From: Chrysomallon squamiferum
Lineage: Eukaryota > Mollusca > Gastropoda > Neomphalida > Peltospiridae
Direction of reading: 5' to 3'
Length of the DNA stretch: 64,000 nt
Assembly: GCA_012295275.1 (NCBI GenBank)
Contig: CM022671.1
Location: 6,977,227-7,041,226 of the forward strand
Shown here piece by piece: positions 1 to 14,667 of the stretch. The notes under the pieces were generated by a model. The model saw only the letters and a program-made list of their open reading frames with translations, did no database searches and was not told the DNA's origin. The number at the start of each line of letters is the position of its first letter. Position 1 is the stretch's first letter. The position numbers and the translations under genes were made by a program.

Positions 1-1205
1 AGTATTTTCATACTATTTATAATAATCAGACTCCTCACATAGTTTTCTCTTAATTTTATGTTTTATGCTATGAATGCCTCACATTTCAGTGAAACTGAAA
101 AATTAGTGTGTTGTTTCAGTCCATTGAATCATCACTTCCACTGTTTAAGTAACAGAAGTAGCCATGCAGGGCAGAAAAAAAATATATAGAAAGCAAAATA
201 ATGTTGGAACTTCTGAAAAGAAAATGTTTTGTGACTTGTAAACTTGCTAGAAAAATGAAATACACTCAAATTCAGATGATGTTTCAGACAGTTGTTCAAT
301 ATCAATGTTAGTAACAGACTGCTATTCAAAAACTTTCCTACTAATCTTTGTGTAACAATTCCCAATCAGTGATGACAAATGTGTAGTGTTTTTAAACAGT
401 GACTGGTTTGACCTAACACTGAGTATTTCTCTCTTACTCTTTCACACAGGGTCTACAGTGCATTCATCTTGGGACAAAATACTTATACAAGGAAATTTAC
501 CTTGGTAAATACTAAAACGAGATTTTATGGAATTTTTAAACATTTTTGTGTGATTTAAATATAATTAATTATTAAGTACCTAAATTTAAGAACTTTGAAA
601 TGCTGGAGGTTTGTTTAGGGAGCTACAGGTTGGTATTGTGTGTGGAGAGAGACTGGCAGCATATGTCTACTAAACTCAGCATAAGATAAAACAAAACATA
701 GGACTGGTTGTAACATTACACACACTGAACAGCTAAGAAACTGACTGACTAACTCTGTGTCAAACAGATAGTGGCTGTGTTAGTCATTTAAAATGAAACA
801 CAACAATTCAAAATGTACATTCAACATCAACAACAATCTCAAACTGTATGCTAAACATAGATTCAGAGTATTAAATATTCTACATCTGTTGATGGAACTG
901 GAAATGACCTACATGACCATTTAACACAAAGAGTATGTCTAATGACAGAGTTCCTTTGTATGGGATCATTTGAAGCTCAGGTCAGTCAATACACTATATC
1001 ACAGATCAATGATAAAGAATGCTCAGACAGGCAAATCCTAACATAGCTATCTGACAGTGAAAGATCTTACTTGCTAGACTTTGTGATCTGAAAGCATTTT
1101 ATTCATGACCTAATCAATATCAAGAGTTTGTAAAATGATTGTTTGTAAAAAGTTAAACAGTAAACTATGCAGTGCTGTATGTGAACTGTATCTATCAAAA
1201 CAAAC
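1..1205 (-). other. PPIL1 intron 2 (left flank), no exon seen
   Basis: This stretch lies downstream of PPIL1 coding exon 2 on the minus strand. I looked for the remaining cyclophilin coding sequence (the part after GGDPTGTG) and saw none. It is therefore read as intron 2 sequence, with later exons outside the window. An open frame at 132-365 (-) has a composition like non-coding AT-rich DNA and no recognisable domain. Confidence 0.6.
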
Positions 1206-1930
1206 CTGTTCCTGTCGGGTCTCCCCCCTGAATCATGAAGTCTGGAATGATTCTGTGAAATTTGACGCCATTGTAATATCCACGTCGTGACAACTCTGCA
1301 AAGTTTCTACAAGTATTTGGTGCTTGTTTCCAGTACAGTTCAACTATGACAGTGCCCATACTGAAAAGAAATAAACAAAGCAAAAAGTATTAATAATAAT
1401 AATAATAAAATTGAAAAGAATAATCATAAAACAAAAGAAAGATAAATAAATGAGAAACAAATGAGAAACAAATAAAGATAAAATTTTTCATTTCTTCAAT
1501 TTCTATTAAATAACAAATATAATTAAAAATTTTATTTAAAACAAATGCAATTAATTTAAAACAATGTACGATTGTAATCCCCATTATAAACAAAACGGAT
1601 TAATTTTAAAAATTATTCTTCATTAGTATATGTTTTTATTAAATAATTATAAACATTATATAAAGAATTATTCGGTTACAAATAAAGTGAAAGAGAATAA
1701 AATTCATTATTTAGAAACGAATTAAAATTACTAATTCACTGTGAAATCGTGTAAATGGCATTTGAAAGTTCACTGATTTATCTTATTTAAAAGATAAATA
1801 AATGGGTAAAAAATGACAAGGTTGTATTTTGTTACAGTGAAATATAAATTTGTTCTTACGAAGTTTCTAAAGTAACTGATGGTGGTTGCCACGATTTTGA
1901 AGGTATTCCGGTGGCGCCAGTTATCGCCAT
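1206..1930 (-). CDS. PPIL1: PPIL1-like peptidyl-prolyl cis-trans isomerase, 5' exons only
   Basis: Cyclophilin-type prolyl isomerase; in other animals PPIL1 is a nuclear, spliceosome-associated enzyme. Exon 1 (1860-1930) starts at the ATG at 1930 and encodes MAITGATG-IPSKSWQPPSV-TLETS, followed by a GTAAG donor. Exon 2 (1206-1360) follows a TTTCTTTTCAG acceptor, and the split Ser codon (TC|T) keeps frame. It encodes MGTVIVELYWKQAPNTC then RGYYNGVKFHRIIPDFMIQG and GDPTGTG, which includes the catalytic Arg region FHRIIPDFMIQGGDP. It ends at GTTTGT. The SWQPP..V.LETS N-terminus is specific to PPIL1 among cyclophilins. About 75 of roughly 166 residues are present; the gene continues past position 1. 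Nothing suggests a pseudogene. Confidence 0.93.
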
Positions 1931-3519
1931 TGTTTTCGTTTGTAAACCTTCTACCCCACTTATCAGAGCATCATAGTTTTGTTTCGTTTTGTTTAAATTT
2001 AATTTAAATGAAAATTAATTATAATTTTGGTTTATTGGCCTCAGATTATGCTTATTATAATGTTTAAACGATCTCAGCAGGAGTAGTGACCTGAACATAT
2101 TATTGGCATTTTCTTTGAAGATAAGACTTTTCTTATAAAAATAAAGGTTCGGTCTGTCAAATGCAGCAGTGTAGGTAGGATATTACGTTGGAAAGTGTTG
2201 TAGTGTTCTTGATTAAATTTCTTTTCATTAAACCAAGCAATTTAGGAGTATAGCCACCTAAATGTTATATTTCATGTGCCCTGTGTAAGAAATATATTTA
2301 AAAACTCATTTAATTTGTTAACTGAAACAAATATTACTACTAATAAAATAATAAATATTAACTAACTGGAGAAAATGCAAGATGGATCTATATTTTTAAT
2401 ATAATTTTATTTCACAAACGCAGAGAAATCATTATTAATTTGTGGATAGTTATTTATATACGTACATACATGAATACCGAGAGATTTGTCTACAGAAGAG
2501 AGTAGCCAGGAATGTCGTATTTTTTCTTTGCAGATTTATTTTCCTCATTGTCTATCTATTGAAATGTTAGTAATATTTTATAGTCAGTTTTCATCTACTT
2601 TGAGCTCCCTGTGGCTTCAGCGGCAGGAAATAGAGAGTTTCTTTCCGAGTTGTATCCTACTATTTAATATTAACGAAACACTTATAATTAAATATTTTTT
2701 AATATTAATGAAACTATATTACATTTAATATTTATTTAATATTCAGAACAATATTACATTTATTATTTAAAATTAACGAAACAGTATTACATTTAAATAT
2801 TTAATATTATCGAAACCAATATTACATTTAATATTTATTCAATATTCAGAACAATATTGCATTCAGTATTTATTTAATACTCAGAATAATATTACACTTA
2901 AAACTGATTAAATATTCAGAACAATATAATATTTAATATCTAATACTTAGAACGGTGTTTGATTTGACTCAGTATAGTCAAAACAACAGTATGTAGGCTC
3001 TGAGCAACAAGCAGCGAAGTCCAGAGTACAATTTAAAAAAAAAAAAAAAAATTAAAAAAAGGTAATAAATGTATAAATAAATAAATAAATAAAAATAATA
3101 ATAACTAAATTAATTAATTAACAACAACAAAACAAACACACACATACAGTAATATAGTATTGAATTGCACATCTATTATTCACAAATTGCACTCAACGAT
3201 ATAACGATTTTACTTAATACATTTTTCAAAGTTAAGTTCATGTTATGTTACCTAAACACGTACCTCAGTAGAACATTCGTGACGTTACGTACCGCAACTC
3301 ATTAAGTACATTTATACTCACTTGATGATAAATTAGTAATATCGTTACGGCTAATCATAAATAGCTGGCATTACTCATCACTGATCTGTTTCCTTTCAGA
3401 TTCAGCTTCATTTATTACGAATTAAGTTCGAAAACAGAAAACACAACCAATATTTGTTAAATAAAAATACTTAAGGATAATGATAATGAAATTATGAGGT
3501 GATTTATAGCACTAAGTTT

Positions 3520-3598
<79 letters not shown>

Positions 3599-4146
3599 TA
3601 AACAATTTTTTGAGTCGCCCCATTAGTTTGTCGTCCTCTCCTGTTCCATTTTTATAATTTTCGCAACAAGACTGAACACACACAGACCGACAGACAGAAA
3701 GAAACACAATCACACATACATATATAAACAAAACGTAAATCATTTATAGTTTATTTGATGGTTTTACATCATCTTTTAAATTAACAAATATATATATTTA
3801 TGACAACAATTAGTAAATAATAAGACAATGTTTTTCTTATTATTTTTTATTGTTGTTGTTATTGTTATTATTATTTATTTTCTTTATTTATTTTCTTTAG
3901 AGAAATAGCTAGATAACGTAACTTAACAGCAAAGGATGAGATGATTATTAAAATGATTTAATGCTATGACAGAAACACAGAGATTAAAAATAGAAAATTA
4001 AAGTTTAACAGCATAATGTTATTAAAGTTTCGCTATTTAAAATCGGCGAATTAATGATTAATGATAATAAAGTTATTACACACATTTTGTATGATGTGGT
4101 ATTGTTTGCTATGCGAATAGGATCGTACATATCGCTTTTTTGTTGT

Positions 4147-4177
<31 letters not shown>

Positions 4178-4385
4178 ATGTGCACATTGCCGTTTTAAGA
4201 CGCAACACCAAATGCGCAGTTCAGTTCATCTGCGAATCTATATCATTGTTGACACCCTATATAAACAACTAAGTATCTGGAACCAGTCCACGAGTAAAGC
4301 GGAAGTTGCGAAGTAACGTGCTTTCTAGAACTTCGATAAGTGACAGTAATCGGGATAAGATTTATTTAACAGAATATAAGACAAT
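1931..4385. other. Divergent intergenic region PPIL1 / CHCHD2
   Basis: The head-to-head spacer between PPIL1 (-) and CHCHD2-like (+) must hold both promoters. It is very AT-rich, with degenerate AT-rich repeats (2690-2950, short units around 'acaatattacattta'), poly-A at 3031-3060, a TTTA/TTA tract and a GT tract at about 4148-4174. No coding exon was found. The last 170 bases before the CHCHD2 ATG are less AT-rich and probably carry its 5' UTR and promoter. Confidence 0.55.
3519..3600. repeat. (TTTA)n-(TTA)n microsatellite
   Basis: Perfect tetranucleotide TTTA units pass directly into TTA/ATT trinucleotide units. Confidence 0.95.
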
Positions 4386-6370
4386 ATGCCTCGTAGAGGC
4401 CGATCCGGAGGCTTTTCTAGGTTTTTCGTTTTTAAAATATTATATATAATATACTGATGATAAACAGAATGATTTTATTTTTATTTTTATTTATAGATTA
4501 CGTATATACTAAAATAGATTCTTGCATTAGAATCTGAAGAGTATGACCTTCAATGCTTGTAACCTTATTTATTATATTAATTGAGTAGTTAAAATAACTT
4601 AATTATAAATGTATTTACTTTGCATTATCCAGATGAAATAATTACTATAATTAAGAGTTAATTCTAGTCTTGTATCAATATTAAAAAAACTGATAGAATA
4701 ATTTTCGATGACTGAATTTGATGATACGTCACGTTTCTTTCAGAAGGAAAAAACAACCCCCACGAAAAAAACCAACCCCCCAACAAAACACCAAAATTAA
4801 ACAAAAACAAAAGACAACAACCCCAAAATGATGATGATAATAATAATAATAATAATTAAATAATAATGAATATATTTCTAACTAATTACACAATACTACT
4901 TAAGTCGTGTGTGTGTTGACAAAATACCAATATACTGTGTGGCCTGGACTCATTGTTGATATTTTTGCAATAAATATCATATTTACCATCTGCCATACAC
5001 AATCTGTTGTTTATCCTCAGAACCACTAAAGGGAAATAAGTGTTTTCACTTTCTTGTCCTATCTTGTTTTGTTTTTTAATGTATTTGTGTATTTACAATA
5101 TTTTACAAAATAAAAAATAAAAAATGTTACTTCATGAATCATCTTTGCTTGATCTATTGAAAGCTGAATGAAAAATTAACATTTATGTCTGTTTCGGTGT
5201 CTTTTTCATTTTTATGTTTTGTTAATTTTACTTATTCTCTGACATCTAGTTTTATTCATCCTTGCATGAACTATTCGCTAGTTTAATAAAACTGATCTAG
5301 ACATCTAACACAAGTTGAGATCACATGAATTGTTAATACCAAGTGTCACTACATTCTCATTCAAAAAAAAATATATAATAAAGTTAAAGAAATATCTCAT
5401 TCATTTTTTAATTACACGATAAAAGAAGCTTGAAATACAAATTAATAATTGTAAAACGTCCATTATTTTATGGTTCCTTTAATGATTTTTAAAAAAATTT
5501 CAGGCCAAGTGCACCTCGTGTTCCAGCAGCTCGACCCCCACCACCACCACCACCTGCAACCATCCAGGCTCAGCCAAAACAACCTGGTTTGATGGCACAG
5601 ATGGCAACAACAGCTGCTGGTGTTGCTGTTGGATCTGCGGTGGTAAGGAAATTTAAACAGTTACTTGAGACAATACATTTAAAAAATATACTTGTTCATT
5701 AGACACAGGAGTTGTACCTGTTAAAATATAACTATAATCAGTTACATTTTTATTGTGAAATGGAACAAACTGCTGTTCAGCACTTTACAAAAAAACAACA
5801 GCAGGAATTTTTTGAGAGATTAGGACAAGTTCACATACTAAGGAGTTTACGCTGTCTTGGTAATGTAAAAGAGAGATTTCATAGAAACTTTTGCTAGCAG
5901 TTGTAAATTGATCATTTGTTTTTGTTTTCAGGGTCACACAATCGGCCATGCTTTAACTGGGGGGATGGGAGGCGGTGGAGGCGGCGAGGTTGCCCCAGCA
6001 CAGCAGACACAGCAGCCTGTGCAGAACCAGGACTTGAACCCGTGTTCCGTTGAACTGAAACAGTTCCTTGACTGTGCTAACACCCAGTCTGATCTTTCAC
6101 TGTGTTACGGTTTTAACGAGGCTCTCAAACAGTGCAAAGTTCAAAATGGTGGGTATTCCTCAGACCAGACAAATAGCCTTCCAAAATGTCAATTGTTTTC
6201 TTACAAATGTTTACAAAGATTAAAATGTGTGCACTTTGTTGTCTGAATGGCACAAACAAAAATCAGTGATATTACTATGCTGTTAAGCATTCATTCATTC
6301 ATTGATGTGATTATTAAATCACTTGTTAATGTTTAAACATATTTTCTTTGTTGCAGGTTTACAGTTGTGA
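4386..6370 (+). CDS. CHCHD2: CHCHD2/CHCHD10-like twin CX9C mitochondrial protein
   Basis: The four coding exons are 4386-4420, 5504-5642, 5932-6148 and 6357-6370; lengths sum to 405 nt (134 residues plus stop) with consistent phases and GT-AG introns. The N-terminus [12 protein letters not shown] is basic, like a mitochondrial targeting sequence, followed by a proline run. A hydrophobic Gly/Ala segment comes next ([17 protein letters not shown], then [10 protein letters not shown]), as in CHCHD2/10. The CHCH domain has two exact CX9C pairs, C96/C106 and C116/C126 ([11 protein letters not shown] and [11 protein letters not shown]), and the chain ends VQNGLQL. The last coding exon is only 14 nt. 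The family acts in the mitochondrial intermembrane space (MICOS/Mia40 substrates), and CHCHD2 also acts as a nuclear stress regulator. I cannot tell CHCHD2 from CHCHD10; invertebrates usually have one pre-duplication gene. Confidence 0.95.
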
Positions 6371-8394
6371 ATATAAGAAGATGAACAAGACTTTTGTGTG
6401 AAAAAGATGAATTATAAATTTCTTGGTGCGGTTGTTATACTGATAATGTGTAAAAAAAAAAAAGATAATAATTCCCATTAGAAATTTGTTATTTTGTACT
6501 AATTTGCCAACTGTGCAGTGTAGAACATAGTCTGTAATTATTAAAATAATTCTTCCTGTTTTGAAATCAATTTGTGTGATTTTACAGACAGTATATATGT
6601 GGGTTGTTGTTTGTTTTGTTTTTTCATCACAGAATCAGGTTTTTATAGATTTTGAATTTGGTAAAAGTATTTTTGTGGTAGGTTCTTTGTACTTTAAAAC
6701 TGGCCAGAAGGTAAACGCACATATCAAAGAAATGTTACGTCTGTGAGTACAGTGAATTCTCTATGATGTTTGTTTTCTAACAGCTTTTAAATACACAGAC
6801 TTTTCTTTTAACCTCATTTTTCAAAAACAGAATTTTATTTTTATTTACAATGTAACTAGTTACAAATTATCAAATAAATGTATACACTTGTTTTTGTCTT
6901 GAGTTTTACTACAATAAATTGATAATGTAATAATGATTATACAGCTGAATGTTGTCAAACCCATGCACAGACACAACTATGTGAAAAAAATACAATTTTA
7001 TACTCACAAACTTCTTGATATGTTTTACCTGTGAAGCTGTTACAAATTCAGTTTATAACTTTAAGGTTGCACACACTGTACCTGGTGCAGTAGTTGAAAC
7101 TGATAGTCTTGTTTTAAATCTTCTAAAATCTTGAATCTGTTAAACACATAGTAATGACAAGAATCTAAATGCTGCAAACATTTTTTACGGTATATCTTGT
7201 GATCAGTTTGTGTAAGTAGATGGCTGCAGGATCAATACTTGTTAGTTACCAGTTTGTTTTCTCACAGTGTCTCTAACTTTCTCAGTGTTGTGTTTTCTGA
7301 ACAAGTTATTTAAATTGCAACATGACATCACTTTTTAAGGAGACATTCTGTAAGAAATTAATATTTAAAAAGTTAAGTATCTAAAACTGAGTTCTTAATA
7401 TTAGAAAATAGTCTGTCATGAAAGCATTTTAATGTTTTCTGTTTGAAATGCAAAGTAACTTTAAAAAAAAAACATAAACCATGATCCTTCTAATTTCTGC
7501 CACACATACAAATACTTCATGGCACAGAAGTAGAAATAACAAGGAGAAATTCCTACCTAGAATTCAGAAAATACAACCCTATATTTTAATATTAAAACAA
7601 ACCCTAGATATGGACCACAGACAAGGTACTGAAATAAAATGAACCTCTTAAAATATTGAAATAAAATAAAACTATAAACACTGACCTCTGAAACTACTGA
7701 AACAAAAACTATAGACACTGATCACTTTAAAAGTACTGAAGTAACAGGCAAGCTGGATATTTACCTCTTCAAAACTTAATTATGTTATGGAAGACCTCCT
7801 CATGCAAGGATCACATAATATTGTACATATCAAGCTGTTACTGTTCTTGCCAGTGTTACACAACTCATGTAAGAAAGGACATGGTATGCACTATCATGTG
7901 TGGAATGCACCACATTATGCGATAACTGTTGCTTACTGGAAAGACTGATTCACGGAGTGATGGCAATAAGCGTCTTCTATAATTTTCCTGGTCATTAACT
8001 ACGTCATATAACTTAATAAATAAATAAATAAAATTAATAATGACAATAAAATGGAATTCTAAAAAGGTAGCCAAATCATTATTATTGTATGGCTCTGTGT
8101 ATATGTGTGTGTGACTGTGTCACTGTGTGTGCAAACAATAATAAATGACATAGCCGGGTTTTCGGAAATGTTAAACCCTTTCATTACTCCACTGCATTCT
8201 CAAGGTTTGTTTATTTTATTTAACGTGAAACAAATTTCTGCTTGGATAAACGTTATTCTTTTGACTGTAATTTAATAAGCATGACCTGAATTTCGTGACA
8301 AACTTTGAAAGCGATGTCAAAAATAACTAATCACATGATTTAGTCAGGATGAGGGAGGAAGTCACGCAGGAAGGCGAAAAGAAAAACAAAAAAT
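6371..8394. other. Intergenic: CHCHD2 3' flank and UBASH3 5' flank
   Basis: No exon was recognised. A candidate poly(A) signal AATAAA lies at 6873-6878, about 500 bases after the CHCHD2 stop, with another near 6912. The stretch 7540-7760 is mildly repetitive ('actgaaataaaa...cact' units). The region 8150-8394 before the UBASH3 start is less AT-rich and is the likely promoter. Confidence 0.5.
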
Positions 8395-9127
8395 ATGGCA
8401 ACTTCAGTACCTCCGAGAATTCTGCTGCCCGATTTCAAAGGGAAAAAAATGGAGAAATCATCACTGGAAACCCTTCTCCAAATGGGATTCTCGAGACAAA
8501 GAGCGTATGTAAAGAGCTGTTTTAAAATGATACAAATTGGCAAGCTGATACAAAATTAAACGAATTAAGAATTTGCTTCCGCCTTCAGACTAGTTTACAA
8601 CTTCACCAAAGGTTTTACAACTGGAACTTCAAAACATAATTTTTGAACATTGAATATACCACAGTACTTAATGGAAATCAATATTAAAGTAACTAGCATG
8701 GCAGGATACATTTATCCTTATTATTTACGTTAATTTAAAGAATTAAAACGACATCATTTCCTGTGCACTGTTTTTTTGTCCATTCAAACGAGTAATAATA
8801 CTAATGAGTAATATGAATATATGAGATAGTAGCGAAACTTTATAGCAGTAATTTTGAACGTCCGGCTGTACCTTCCGCGCTATTATATTGAACTTTGACA
8901 ATTTTTCAGCGCAAAAATCATGTTTTTTAGAGTACGATCAGCTGACATTTTGCTAGTAAACGATGTTGTTAAAAAGTGAGAAATAGTTATCTTGGAAACA
9001 CTATCTGTAAGCTAATATTAAAATTAACATCCACACTAATTCAGAGTGAAAGCAATTAAAATAGTAATTGAACATATTTGTTTCATTAATCAGTTTGCCA
9101 CACTTAATATTCATCTCTAATAAATTG

Positions 9128-9212
<85 letters not shown>

Positions 9213-12200
9213 TTGTGTGTGTGTGTGTGTGTGTGATTAAATTGTTGCAATTTGAAGATAAATCTAAAATAGTTATGCATAGTTATTTTGATATCCAAAA
9301 TAGGTCTAACACTGTTTTTTTGGTTTTGTTTTGAGATGCATTCAGATTGTTTTTGAGAAAAGTAGTTGGGTAGAACAGTCCAGTAGACTTACATTGTGCC
9401 AGACACCATCTTAATTTGAAGTCCTAAACAAATATAATAAATATTTCTGATTTTCTGGACTTAATATATACATCAAGTCATCAGTAATCAAATTTACAAG
9501 TCTGTCTTATGTTGTTAGTTGAATGTTAGATATAATGTTTTATTTTAATTTATTTTATTTATTTATTTTTTTATTATTATTTTTTTTTTTTTAGAGAGAA
9601 AGCTCTTGCTGCTACAGGAGACCGTGGAATTCAGCTGGCATCCGACTGGTTTGTTTTATTACAGTATTTTATTTTAATATTTTAAAATTTTTATTACAAT
9701 ATTTTAATTTTATTATTTTTATATTCTTATTGCATGATATATATTTTATTTAATATAATATTACAGTATTTTTTTATTTTTTATTTTTATATTTTTCTTA
9801 CAATATTTTATTTTTATATTCTTATTACAGTGGGGTTTTTTCTTATTACAATACTTTATTATCATTTCCTATTTTTAATATGATATTTTATTTCTATTTA
9901 TTCTGTTGTTTCATTATTTATTTTTATTATTTAAGTTTTAGAAACTGAGTTTGTGTTTATTATAGTGTATAGCATATCAAGCAAATGAAAGAAACTTATA
10001 TGCATAATTAACTTTTTTTTTTTTTTTTTTTTTCTAAACTGAAACAAAGACTTGTACATTAAATGTTGTTTCAGGCTGCTGTCTCATGTAAATGATCCTC
10101 TGCTGGATAAGAAGATAGCGCGAGAGTACGTCTTGTATCTGTGTCCTGTTGGAGCCTTCCAGTCAGAAGTGGCTCAGTTCTGGGACAGCTCTCTCTCCAA
10201 GTGTGGCTGGAACGGAGCTCATTCCTGTTTCCCCCACATCACACTCAGCTCCTTCTTTAAAGTACATTCTCTTCTTTTCTTTTCTCATGTTTTTGCTTTC
10301 TGGTTTCGATTGGGTACCGTAATTGAAAAAAATCAACTTTGTGCACTTCGTTTCAAAGTGTTTTTTTAAATGTGTTCCTGTCCGCAGTGATTTACATTTC
10401 ACAATTTGTAAAAACCGAGAGAAAGCGTACTGGCTGTATTAAGTAGATTCTGTAAACATGCAGTAAACATTTTATTTTTGTTGAAATGTTTAAATATATT
10501 TGGTTTAAAAACCTTTATTTATTTATTATAATGTTTTTTTTATTTGTGTTTCTTTTAAATGAAAATAATTTAACAAGACTATTAAATAAATACCTTGTTT
10601 TATTCCCTATTTTAATACAGCCCTCCGATATCAGGCTATATTTTCAATGTTTTGCAAAGATACAACTGTGATTTTTTTTTTCTAAATCTTTCATAACAAT
10701 TACATTTTGACAATATTAATCAATAACCTATTCATAGATTGCAGTGACTGTTCAGTTGATTCCAATTCAGTCACATATCTCCAAGACTAACACATTTATT
10801 ATTCTGGACATGCTTGTAAACAGTAAACAGGTTTGTTATTGTTGATATTTATTTATTTTCAGGCAGATGACTCCCAAGTTTCATTTCTCACAGACTGTAT
10901 GTCAGCTGTGGAGGAGAGACTGAACAAGTCTCCTAAAGGTCTCTCACTGGAGTTTTTCGCTCAGCAGAATTTCATTGGGTTGTTTGTTAATGAAAACAGC
11001 GAACATTTCAGATTTCTCACAGAAATAGTACAACTGTTTGGAAAAGCAGCCGCACAGAGAGGTAAAGATATGAAAATGAAAACATTATGTAAATATGTAA
11101 ATAGATGATAAAAAACTAAAGTAATAATTAGTGGGAAATTGTCAAAACTGAAAAATTAAAAATTAAAAAAAAAGAAGAATAAGAAGTAATAACTAATGCA
11201 GGAATGAATATATATATATAAAAATAATATTTAATGTTATATAATAGATGTGCTTTATGTATTTTTATTTTTTATATTTATTTATATTTGTCAAGTTAAT
11301 TTCCATATTTGGTTTTGTTATCATTTCACTTAAAAATGTTGGATATTGGTACTTTTGATTGCAGTTTGGTTTCTTGTTGAAATTTTGTAAACTAAAGTGA
11401 AAAAAAAAAATCAACAGTAGACAGCTCAACTGAATGTGACATAGATATGTATACATACATACATTACTGGAAAGACTTAAATTGAAACACATATCAAGAA
11501 ATATACGTCAAGTTGATATATTTTCAGATTTCCAAACTTGGCAGAATGTAATCATTGCAATTCCATTAAAGTTACAAATAGCATGGGTAAGCAAAAACAA
11601 ACTCCAGTCAGTGAACTGATTGCTTCAAAGTTGTTTGAAACCTCTCTGCTGTTAAGTAAAGAAGCCAAACACCATACTCAGACAATCAAAGCAGACGTTT
11701 TTCATTCAACTGTGTCCTGTAATAACCAAGAGAAAATTAGATGGACATTTCTAGCTTTCAAAAGCTAAAATCTGTTAAGTCAGTGGTCTTTGAGAAATGG
11801 AAGTTGTTGAGTTATCAGCAATGGAATTTTCAAAAGGTCATCATTGTTAGTGTCTGTAGAAGCTTGGTTAGGATCAGATTTTCACACTGAGAAACAGAAG
11901 TTTGAATTTTCAAAACCCGACTGTATTTAATGTTTGTTTCAGGTATTGAGGTTGGTCAGCCAAAGAAACAGCTGCATCTGACGTTGGCGTACCAGTACTC
12001 ACCAGAGCGCCACGAGGAGCTGTTGTCCCTGGCGAGGAAGATCAAACTGGACGCTAGCTGTCGCTGGGATCTCCGCCTGTATTCCAGAGACCCACGGACA
12101 CGAACCTGTGAGGTAAGTTGTAGTCTTATAGTACAGCTCTATGAGTCTTACACTTTTAGTTTTCTTGTAATTTAATGTGTTATTAAAGATGTATAAATTA

Positions 12201-14621
12201 TAATTTAATGTGTTATTAAAAGATTTGTATAAATTATATTAAAGATGTATAAATTTTAAAGTATATTTAATGTATCGTATAATAAAGGTGTATAAAACAT
12301 ATTTAAAGATCATACAACCCATATATGATGTATTATTAAAGATGTATAAATTATAAAGTATGTTTAATGTATGGTATAATAAAGGTGTATAAAACATATT
12401 TAAAGATTATATACAACCCACTGGTCTACAACTTACTTTATACTTAATAACTTTAGAAATAAGTGCAAAACAAACAGATGGTTTTTTTTGCCGTGCAGTT
12501 TTATTGCTGTGTTGACACTAGTAGATAAAACAGATTGTTTTCTGTGATCGAAGGTGTACAAGGTGGTGAACGCTTACCCACCTTGTCTTGGAGATGAGCT
12601 GCAGCTCATAGACGGAGACTACATCTTTGTGGAGCCTGATGAAATGAAGCTCAGCAAAGACGGCTGGTTTCATGGTACGTCGTGGTTGACTGGTTTGAGT
12701 GGAATGTTTCCCGGAGTCTGCACACAAAAAACAGCTGAAACATGGACCTGGACACTTCACAAGTAAAATATAAAACAGCATCTCAAAACATTTGTACTTT
12801 AATAACATCTTAAAATATTTGTACTTTATTGTTTAATGTTTTAAAACATTTGTACTTTATTAACATCTTAAAACATTTGTACTTTAATAACATCTTAAAA
12901 CATTTGTACTTTATTGTTTAATGTCTTAAAACATTTGTATTTTATTAACATCTTAAAACATATGTACTTTATTGTTTAATGTCTTAAAACATCTGTACTT
13001 TAATAACATCTTAAAACATTTGTACTTTATTGTTTAATGTCTTAAAACATTTGTACTTTATTGTTTAACATCTTAAAACATTTGTACTTTATTAACATCT
13101 TAAAACATTTATACTTTATTAGCATCTTAAAACATTTGTACTTTATTGTTTAATGTCTTAAAACATTTGTACTTTATTGTTTAATGTCTTAAAACATTTA
13201 TACTTTATTGTTTAACATCTTAAGACAAAAGTTTTTAAAGAAGATGAAATCAAATCATTAAGAAAAGAACTATTACTTTTTCTAGGATGCAGTTTAGAAA
13301 CAATTTGTTCAGGAATTCTAAGTAAACGTTACAGTGAACAAATTTTACCTGAGTTAGATTAACGAGTCACTAAATTACAAAAATGTAATGAACCATGTAG
13401 AAAGTGTCATTTTTTTTGTTTTTTCTGCTAAGATCTTTGCCACTGGTGGAGATGAGGGCCACTTCTAATGGACTCTGTGATGGTGACTATGACAACTTGT
13501 GGCAGAATAACGAGATAGAGGATTTATATGCAAAGGTTGGTTTCAGATTTTTAACAATTTTTGTTTTTTATGTTGCAAGTCATTAAAACTAAGTTTTATA
13601 ACAAAGCTGTCTTAGAACAGAATGTACTTGTTTTAATCAAAAGAAATGTCTGCCAGACAAAAAAACTGAAATGAAACGTGTGTGTTAAACAGTGTGTATT
13701 CGTTGTTGAAGGTAAATAAGAATAAGAAGGTGGAGGCAAGACAGCTGTTTGTGATGAGACATGGAGAACGATGTGACTACCCCTTCGGCAGGAAAGAGTG
13801 GGTCACAAACGTCTTTGATTCCTCGGGTGAGTACTCATGTCTTTGATTTCTCAGGTGAGTGCTCACATCTCTAATTTCTCAGGTGATTACTCACATCTCT
13901 GATTTCTCAGGTGATTACTCACATCTTTGATTTCTCAGGTGAGTGCTCATATCTCTGATTTCTCAGGTGAGTGCTCACATCTCTGATTTCTTAGGTGATT
14001 ACTCACATTTCATTTCTCAGGTGAATACTCACACCTTTCATTTCACAGGTGAGTGCTCACATCTTTGATTTCTCAGGTGAGTGCTCATATCTCTGATTTC
14101 TCAGTTGATTACTTATCTCTGATTTCTCAGGTGATTACTCACATCTTTGATTTCTCAGGTGAGTGCTCACATCTCTGATTTCTCAGTTGATTACTTATCT
14201 CTGATTTCTCAGGTGATTACTCACATCTTTGATTTCTCAGGTGAGTGCTCACATCTTTGATTTCTCAGGTGATTATTCACACCTTTCATTTCTCAGGTGA
14301 GTAGACACATATTTGATTTCTTTCACGTGCTGTCACTTTTATGCTTCATGCATCTGCACTAGTTAATTAACTGAACTTAATAAATTTAAAATGTAACAGT
14401 TACTCACACTCAATCAGTGTGTTTTATGATTTGTATCAACCAATTTATACTGATTCTCATATCATAAATAAGAATTGACATCAATATATTTTTCTTTCAA
14501 ACTGATTAGTCATTGAAGTTATGTATTGAAATTATATATTTTGGAAAAGTGTTTTCAATATAACTGCATTGATTATGTACATTACTTATATAGCGTATTT
14601 TATTAAATATATTAGCAGCAG

Positions 14622-14667
<46 letters not shown>

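Noticed and set aside
132-365. 77-codon frame (-) as a PPIL1 downstream exon
   Set aside because: The translation has no cyclophilin similarity.
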